Source: Dehalococcoidales bacterium | GTDB lineage: Bacteria > Chloroflexota > Dehalococcoidia > Dehalococcoidales > GCA-2688105 | Assembly (NCBI GenBank): GCA_030640255.1 | Contig: DAOWJS010000037.1 | Coordinates: 1 to 26,806, forward strand | Direction: 5' to 3' | DNA length: 26,806 nt | Shown here: positions 22,292 through 26,806 of the stretch, one piece after another | Layout: the number at the start of each line of letters is the position of its first letter | How positions within the stretch are numbered: the stretch's first letter is position 1 | Made by a program: the position numbers and the translations under genes | Notes under the pieces: generated by a model | What the model was told of the DNA's origin: nothing | Databases searched by the model: none | What the model saw: the letters and a program-made list of their open reading frames with translations, nothing else

Positions 22292-22304
22292 AGGATGATC
22301 CCAA

Positions 22305-23765
22305 CTAGAAAACGAACATCTTAGCGGCTATTTCGGCTAGCCTCATCATTAAGCCGGGGACAATACCCAGGAGCAGGACGCCGAGACAGGAGAGGGATAG
22401 AGCCACCCTCAGGGCTCCGGAAGAGGGCACTTTCTCCGCCGAGACTGGCTCACCCAGCCACATTACCTTAACCACTCGGAGATAGTAGTAAGCAGAGATA
22501 ACACTATTTATTACGGCGATAATCACCAGCCACAATAAGCCGTGGTTTACCGCCCCGCTAAAGATATAGAATTTTGCCATAAACCCAGCGGCTGGTGGTA
22601 TGCCGGTAAGAGAAATGAGACACAGCGTCAAAGCTAAAGCCAGCAGTGGTGCCCGCTTCCCCATGCCCGAATAGTCGTCAATAAGGTCACTATTAAGCTT
22701 GTTGGAGATGGCAATAATGGCAATAAACGCCCCCAGGTTAGTCAAAGCATAGGCGACGAGGAAGAAGAGAAGACTGCTCCGACCCACAATATCCGCCGCC
22801 GGGGAGAACCCCACCACCGCCAAGCCCACCATAAGGTAGCCCGCCTGAGCTATGCTGGAGTAACCCAACATTCGCTTAATATTGGTCTGGGGAATAGCGA
22901 CAATATTGCCTAGGGTCATACCGATAGCGCTGAGCACAGCGAAGATTAATCCCCAATCCAGGCTCAACCACTGAGGAAGACCAAAGGCGGAATAGAAAAC
23001 CCGCAGGATAATGGCAAAGCCAGCCGCCTTACTAGCCACGGAAAGATAGGCAGTTATTGGCGTCGGCGCCCCCTCGTAAACGTCAGGCACCCACATATGG
23101 AAGGGGACCGCCGCAATCTTAAAGCCAAATCCAGCTACCAGTAACACCATACCTAAAATAAGCCCGGGGCTGGCTAAGACCGTCTGTGGAGACATAGCCT
23201 GAATCGCCTGAGCAATCTCGCCTAGCTGTGTTTTACCGGTAAAGCCAAAAACCAGCGCCATGCCGAAGAGCAGCACTGCCGAGGCTACTGCCCCCAGCAG
23301 CAAGTATTTAAGAGAGGCTTCACTGGATTTGGAGTCTTTTAGGAAACCGACCAGGATATAGAGGGAGATGCTGGTCAGCTCTAGGGCAATGTAGATGGAG
23401 ATTAACTCTACCGTAGCCGCCATCAGCATCATGCCCAAAGTAGATAAAAGCACCAGGGCATAGTATTCACCCTGAAAACGGGCAAACTTGGACACATAGT
23501 CTGTAGAGGCCAGAATAACCAGGGCAGCAATACCCAGGAACAGTAGCTTGAAGAAGAGGGCAAAGTTATCTACCGCCAGCATATTGTTGAAGATAGCCTG
23601 AGAACTGCCCCCCCACATAGCTATAGAAAAGCCGGCGGATACTGCCAAGCCAGCTATACTGACCACTACCAGCCACCCCTTGCGCTGGATAAAGAGGTCA
23701 AGCAAGACTACCGCTATAGCAAAGGTAACTAGGCTCAGTTCTGGTATAAATAACCCGAGATTCAA
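22305..23765 (-). CDS. nuoN: NADH-quinone oxidoreductase subunit N
   Basis: Proton-pumping antiporter-like membrane subunit of complex I, 486 residues and about 14 helices. Typical blocks are ISIYIALELTSISLYILVGF (with the conserved Glu), LKYLLLGAVASAVLLFGMAL, PFHMWVPDVYEGAPTPITAY and KRMLGYSSIAQAGYLMVGL. The TTG start has AAGGAG 8 nt upstream, within the end of nuoM's downstream spacer. The C-terminal ~40 codons are the part duplicated at 20925-21049. The gene is intact despite the insertion directly behind its stop. Confidence 0.96.
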   Translation of the reverse strand: MNLGLFIPELSLVTFAIAVVLLDLFIQRKGWLVVVSIAGLAVSAGFSIAMWGGSSQAIFNNMLAVDNFALFFKLLFLGIAALVILASTDYVSKFARFQGEYYALVLLSTLGMMLMAATVELISIYIALELTSISLYILVGFLKDSKSSEASLKYLLLGAVASAVLLFGMALVFGFTGKTQLGEIAQAIQAMSPQTVLASPGLILGMVLLVAGFGFKIAAVPFHMWVPDVYEGAPTPITAYLSVASKAAGFAIILRVFYSAFGLPQWLSLDWGLIFAVLSAIGMTLGNIVAIPQTNIKRMLGYSSIAQAGYLMVGLAVVGFSPAADIVGRSSLLFFLVAYALTNLGAFIAIIAISNKLNSDLIDDYSGMGKRAPLLALALTLCLISLTGIPPAAGFMAKFYIFSGAVNHGLLWLVIIAVINSVISAYYYLRVVKVMWLGEPVSAEKVPSSGALRVALSLSCLGVLLLGIVPGLMMRLAEIAAKMFVF

Positions 23766-23777
23766 AAACCGACTCCT

Positions 23778-25271
23778 TTACCCACCTAATAAGCCCATTA
23801 TGGGCAGAATGCCCAGTTTAATAACATCAGTCAAAATTGCCGGATAGATACCGACCAGCATAATCACAGCGACAAAGGCAAACATATACCCCTTTTCCAG
23901 ATTATCGGCATCCTTCACCCGGTTAAACTTCTCCAGCACCGGGCCAAAAAATACCCGCTGCAGCATCCACAATATATAGCCGGCAGTGATAACAATGCCA
24001 AACACCGCCAGAATGGTGTACACCCGAATGCCAGCCACGGCAGTGCTGGAAAAACAGCCCACAAAAGTTATAAACTCAGCCGCAAAGCCACTGGTAGTCG
24101 GCAGACCCAGAGAACCCAATCCAGCTATTGAGAAGACAACGGCGATAATCGGCATCTGCCGAGCCAGACCCCCAAGCTGTCTGAGGTCACGCTCCTCGGC
24201 GTTATGCATCACCAACCCGGCCATAGCAAACAGGAGCCCGGTAATAAGACCATGACTGAACATCTGCAAGGCAGCCCCAGTCAGGCTCACCTGACTCAAG
24301 GCAAAGACACCCAGAAGCACATATCCCATATGGCTGATACTACTATATGCGATTAGCCGCTTCAGGTCGGTCTGCCTCAAGGTTACGGCGGCTCCGTACA
24401 GCACACTGATTACCGCAAACGCCACCAGAAGCGGGGCATACTGGTGGGCAACCTGGGGAAAGATGCTGACACACACCCGAATCATGCCGTAGCCACCCAT
24501 CTTAATCAGTGCCCCGGCTAACACCACGCTCCCTGCGGTTGGGGCATCGGTATGGGCGTCAGGCAACCAGGTATGCAACGGGACGACGGGCAGCTTGACA
24601 GCAAAGCCAATTAAGAGGAGGAAGAAGATAGGGGTTGCTGGCATAATTGACTGAATCATGGCCAGCCCACCCTGGGCTAACTCCACCATGCTGAGGCTAC
24701 CGGTAGTGAAATACAGGCTGAGGATGCCCGCCAGCATCATAGCGCTGCCAAATAAAGTATAAACCACATACTTTATCGCCGAATACTCTTTCCTGCCCGA
24801 CCCCCAGATAGAGATTAGGAAATACATCGGAATAACCTCTATCTCCCAGAAGACAAAGAAGAGCAGGAGGTCAAGGGAACAAAATACCCCGAGAATGCTT
24901 GTTTCCAAAAGCAGGAGCCAGGCAAAATACTCACGAACTCTGAGGTTAATCTTCCACGAGATGAGGACAACCAGAAAACCAAGAAAGGTCATCAGCACCA
25001 CCAGGGGTAAGCTCAAGCCATCAACACCCAGGTGGTAATGAGCGTTAATGGCTGGAATCCAGGATACCATTTCCTCAAACTGAAAGACCCCCACCGCCCC
25101 GGCTGACTTGTCAAAAATGGCAAAGAGAAAGATAGATAAAGCCAGAGGGACGAAGGTAAAAATGGCAGCGATACGCCTAATCACCCTATCCTGAAGACCG
25201 GGCACAAAAGCGATTAAAATCGCCCCCGCTACTGGGAGGAAGATTATCGTTGTCAGATAAGGAAAGCTCAA
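23778..25271 (-). CDS. nuoM: NADH-quinone oxidoreductase subunit M
   Basis: Membrane subunit of complex I, 497 residues. It shows FFVFWEIEVIPMYFLISIWG with the essential Glu, KYVVYTLFGSAMMLAGI, and KLPVVPLHTWLPDAHTDAPT followed by AGSVVLAGALIKMGGYGM, plus KRLIAYSSISHMGYVLLG. The TTG start follows AGGAG. It is 12 nt upstream of nuoN, as expected for the operon. The usual close junction with nuoL is broken by repeat element E and a CPBP protease gene. Confidence 0.96.
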   Translation of the reverse strand: MSFPYLTTIIFLPVAGAILIAFVPGLQDRVIRRIAAIFTFVPLALSIFLFAIFDKSAGAVGVFQFEEMVSWIPAINAHYHLGVDGLSLPLVVLMTFLGFLVVLISWKINLRVREYFAWLLLLETSILGVFCSLDLLLFFVFWEIEVIPMYFLISIWGSGRKEYSAIKYVVYTLFGSAMMLAGILSLYFTTGSLSMVELAQGGLAMIQSIMPATPIFFLLLIGFAVKLPVVPLHTWLPDAHTDAPTAGSVVLAGALIKMGGYGMIRVCVSIFPQVAHQYAPLLVAFAVISVLYGAAVTLRQTDLKRLIAYSSISHMGYVLLGVFALSQVSLTGAALQMFSHGLITGLLFAMAGLVMHNAEERDLRQLGGLARQMPIIAVVFSIAGLGSLGLPTTSGFAAEFITFVGCFSSTAVAGIRVYTILAVFGIVITAGYILWMLQRVFFGPVLEKFNRVKDADNLEKGYMFAFVAVIMLVGIYPAILTDVIKLGILPIMGLLGG

Positions 25272-25295
25272 CTGTGCTGACTCCTATAAAGATTC

Positions 25296-25380
25296 TTTAT
25301 CAACTCTCCCCCTTAATCCCCCTCTCCTTCAAAGGAGAGGGGGAGGGATTGTTCTTGAAGGGGCTTTGCCCCTTCAAACT
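25296..25380. repeat. Intergenic repeat element E (short)
   Basis: Begins TTTATCAACTCTCCCCCTTA, a variant of the shared end. It contains the palindrome CCCTCTCC-TTCAAA-GGAGAGGG (about 25320-25343) and another around GGGGCTTTGCCCC (25355-25377). No matching right-hand end is seen. It lies between nuoM and the CPBP gene. Confidence 0.65.
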
Positions 25381-25393
25381 TCTCCTGTCAAGA

Positions 25394-26146
25394 TTAAACT
25401 ACTCCCCAAATAACATGCCAAACCACGTCTGTCCAAAAGTGTATGCCCACTGGAGCTAGAAATCCAAATTTTCTAAAGTAATAGGCAGCAAAAAGTGAAA
25501 CCACTCCGTTAAGAAGAATAATCTCAGTCATAAGAGCAAGTGGAATCTCACCGACTGCCTTTAAATCAAAAAGAATCATTAGTGAAGGGATATGCCCCAG
25601 AGCAAATGCAAGAGCCGAAAAGATAGCGACAATCCAAAAAATCTGATTTTGCCATCTCTTTTTCAGGATGACATAGGAAATAAGCCATACCCAAAACGAG
25701 ATAAAAAACAAGCGAAATATTAATTCCTCACCAATGCCAGCGATGGCTGAGGCAACAAGAGAAGTAGGAAATGGCGGGTGAGGAAGTGCTCCCAGGGTAT
25801 GAAATTGGCTAAAAATGGCATCGGCGAGAATAAGAAATATACCAATGCCTACCCCAATCAGGGCAGGGATTAACAACCTTTGTCGGTTGGAAATTTTTGA
25901 ATCCCAAAGGTCAGCAAAGCCAAGTTTTTGCGAAAGCTTTAATCCAAGAAAACCAAAGCCTCCATAGACGACAAGCATGATGCCTACGTTCGCCAGGGCA
26001 AGCACCGGTTTTGAAGCCGGAAGTTCTTGTTCTGGCAAAATTGGTAAGAAGGAACCTTGAGGCAAAAAGACATTAATCGCTGCCAAGATAGCAAGAGCTA
26101 TGATAAGTCCGATGTAAATTTTGATTGATGGTGATAGCTTCTTCAT
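25394..26146 (-). CDS. CPBP family intramembrane metalloprotease
   Basis: A 250-residue, multi-helix protein of the CAAX protease/bacteriocin-processing family. Catalytic motifs are GIGEELIFR (E140, E141, R145), FALGH (H185) and HFWTD (H236, D240), all inside membrane helices. Substrates are unknown; family members process peptides or mediate immunity. ATG 26146 begins 9 nt after the nuoL stop, with AGGGT upstream. It is AT-rich compared with nuoL and nuoM and is not part of any standard complex I operon, so it looks inserted between them, yet in the same orientation and likely transcribed with nuo. Confidence 0.88.
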   Translation of the reverse strand: MKKLSPSIKIYIGLIIALAILAAINVFLPQGSFLPILPEQELPASKPVLALANVGIMLVVYGGFGFLGLKLSQKLGFADLWDSKISNRQRLLIPALIGVGIGIFLILADAIFSQFHTLGALPHPPFPTSLVASAIAGIGEELIFRLFFISFWVWLISYVILKKRWQNQIFWIVAIFSALAFALGHIPSLMILFDLKAVGEIPLALMTEIILLNGVVSLFAAYYFRKFGFLAPVGIHFWTDVVWHVIWGVV

Positions 26147-26155
26147 AGTTTTACC

Positions 26156-26806
26156 CTAAAACAAATACACACAGAGAATAATCGCTAAAACACCTACCCC
26201 AATAGCTATGCCGTAGAGCTGCAGCTGCCCGGTCTGTGCCCTCCGGATAGCCCTGCCCCCAGCTATAGTGGTGTCAGCGACCCCGTTTACTGCCCCATCC
26301 ACCCCCTTACTGTCAAATAGCTGTAAGCCAGCAAAAAGTCCTTTGATTAAAACCATACCCACAATGATATTTTCGTAAAGCTCGTCAAACCAGTATTTCC
26401 GAGAGAATAGAGTATGCACCGGGGAAAATATGCCGACTATCCGTTCCGGAGAAAGCCATTTAGCGCTATACATGGCATAGGCTAAAAGAATACCCAGACC
26501 AGCCAGTATTAGTGAGAGCCAGGGTAAAGGATGAGTTAAAATACCGAAAAAGCCCTGAGTAAAGCTATGGACTTCGCCGTGACCCATAAAGGCACCGAAC
26601 TGCCCGGTAACATTCCACAAACCGGAAACCACGGCCAGGATAGCCAGAATCACCATCGGCGTAACCATTACCGAGGGCGATTCGTGAGGCTTACCGTGAG
26701 CTTCAGGGCTGCCACCATGATACTCACCACCGAAGGTAAGAAACACCACTCGGAACATATAAAAGGCGGTCATAAACACGGTTATCATGGCTAGAGCAAA
26801 TAAGAT
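26156..26806 (-). CDS. nuoL: NADH-quinone oxidoreductase subunit L, C-terminal part
   Basis: The C-terminal ~216 residues of the largest antiporter-like complex I subunit. The frame is open to the right edge (ILFALAMITVFMTAFYMFRV), so the gene begins beyond the window. It shows FYMFRVVFLTFGGEYHG, a His-rich loop, the lateral-helix region around FDELYENIIVGMVLIKGLFA, and a C-terminal helix. The expected operon order nuoL-nuoM-nuoN is kept apart from the accessory gene in between. Confidence 0.93.
   Translation of the reverse strand: MLFALAMITVFMTAFYMFRVVFLTFGGEYHGGSPEAHGKPHESPSVMVTPMVILAILAVVSGLWNVTGQFGAFMGHGEVHSFTQGFFGILTHPLPWLSLILAGLGILLAYAMYSAKWLSPERIVGIFSPVHTLFSRKYWFDELYENIIVGMVLIKGLFAGLQLFDSKGVDGAVNGVADTTIAGGRAIRRAQTGQLQLYGIAIGVGVLAIILCVYLF

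Larger units (their letters stand above)
21050..22297 (+). mobile_element. Two-gene accessory cassette bounded by nuoN 3'-end direct repeats
   Basis: DNA lying exactly between the two nuoN 3'-end copies. It is more AT-rich than its surroundings, runs opposite to the nuo operon, and carries its own probable promoter, a membrane protein and a deaminase. No integrase, transposase or terminal inverted repeat is present, so it must have been moved in trans, be a deletion remnant, or have arrived by homologous recombination. See the finding on the duplication. Confidence 0.7.

Overview
The window reads as a bacterial chromosome segment from an anaerobe, most likely an uncultured member of the Dehalococcoidia (Chloroflexota). 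That placement is inference from gene content, gene order and frequent TTG starts, not from a marker gene. No rRNA, CRISPR array, integrase or transposase was seen. Neighbouring core genes are moderately GC-rich. Three stretches are visibly more AT-rich and look accessory: the HicBA region, the membrane protein/deaminase pair, and the CPBP protease gene.

Layout. 1-3930 (+): the 3' part of a leucyl aminopeptidase, then molybdenum cofactor genes mobA and moeA, a DUF362 protein and a small Cys-containing protein. 3954-6139 (-): rnc, a small basic protein, a PflX-like radical SAM protein that appears to start on AUA, and acylphosphatase. 6163-7951: an intergenic repeat element, tRNA-Gln, two HicB-HicA toxin-antitoxin pairs separated by a small membrane protein, and tRNA-Glu. 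7999-8470: a decayed metF-like pseudogene closed by a strong terminator. 8646-9700: a Trm112-like protein facing queD/PTPS and folK. 9967-15875 (+): a central-carbon cluster with a 12S-like carboxyltransferase, a 5S-like pyruvate/oxaloacetate carboxyltransferase, both subunits of an aconitase-family hydratase and an isocitrate-dehydrogenase-like enzyme. Together these could make oxaloacetate and carry citrate to 2-oxoglutarate. 16367-20528: a HIT protein, then a long minus-strand run (rmuC, four small membrane or basic proteins, NAD kinase, an ArgA-like acetyltransferase, a Nudix hydrolase). 20925-26806 (-): the nuoL-nuoM-nuoN end of a complex I operon, interrupted twice by accessory DNA.

Most interesting region. 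The last ~125 bp of nuoN are present twice, at 22298-22423 (attached to the intact gene) and 20925-21049 (orphaned). Between the copies lies a ~1.25 kb AT-rich cassette with its own probable promoter. It encodes a three-helix membrane protein and a zinc-dependent CDA-fold deaminase. This is what insertion at the 3' end of a conserved gene, with regeneration of that end, would leave behind. The cassette is the best candidate here for an undescribed accessory (possibly defence) module, but its function is unknown.

Other notable points: five modular intergenic repeats with shared ends and GGGGCTTCGCCCC-type palindromes; an RNase III lacking the usual second catalytic Asp; a PTPS whose CExxHGH motif may support both queuosine and folate synthesis; a transcarboxylase-like pair with no biotin carrier in the window; and a probable leaderless mRNA for the Trm112 protein.
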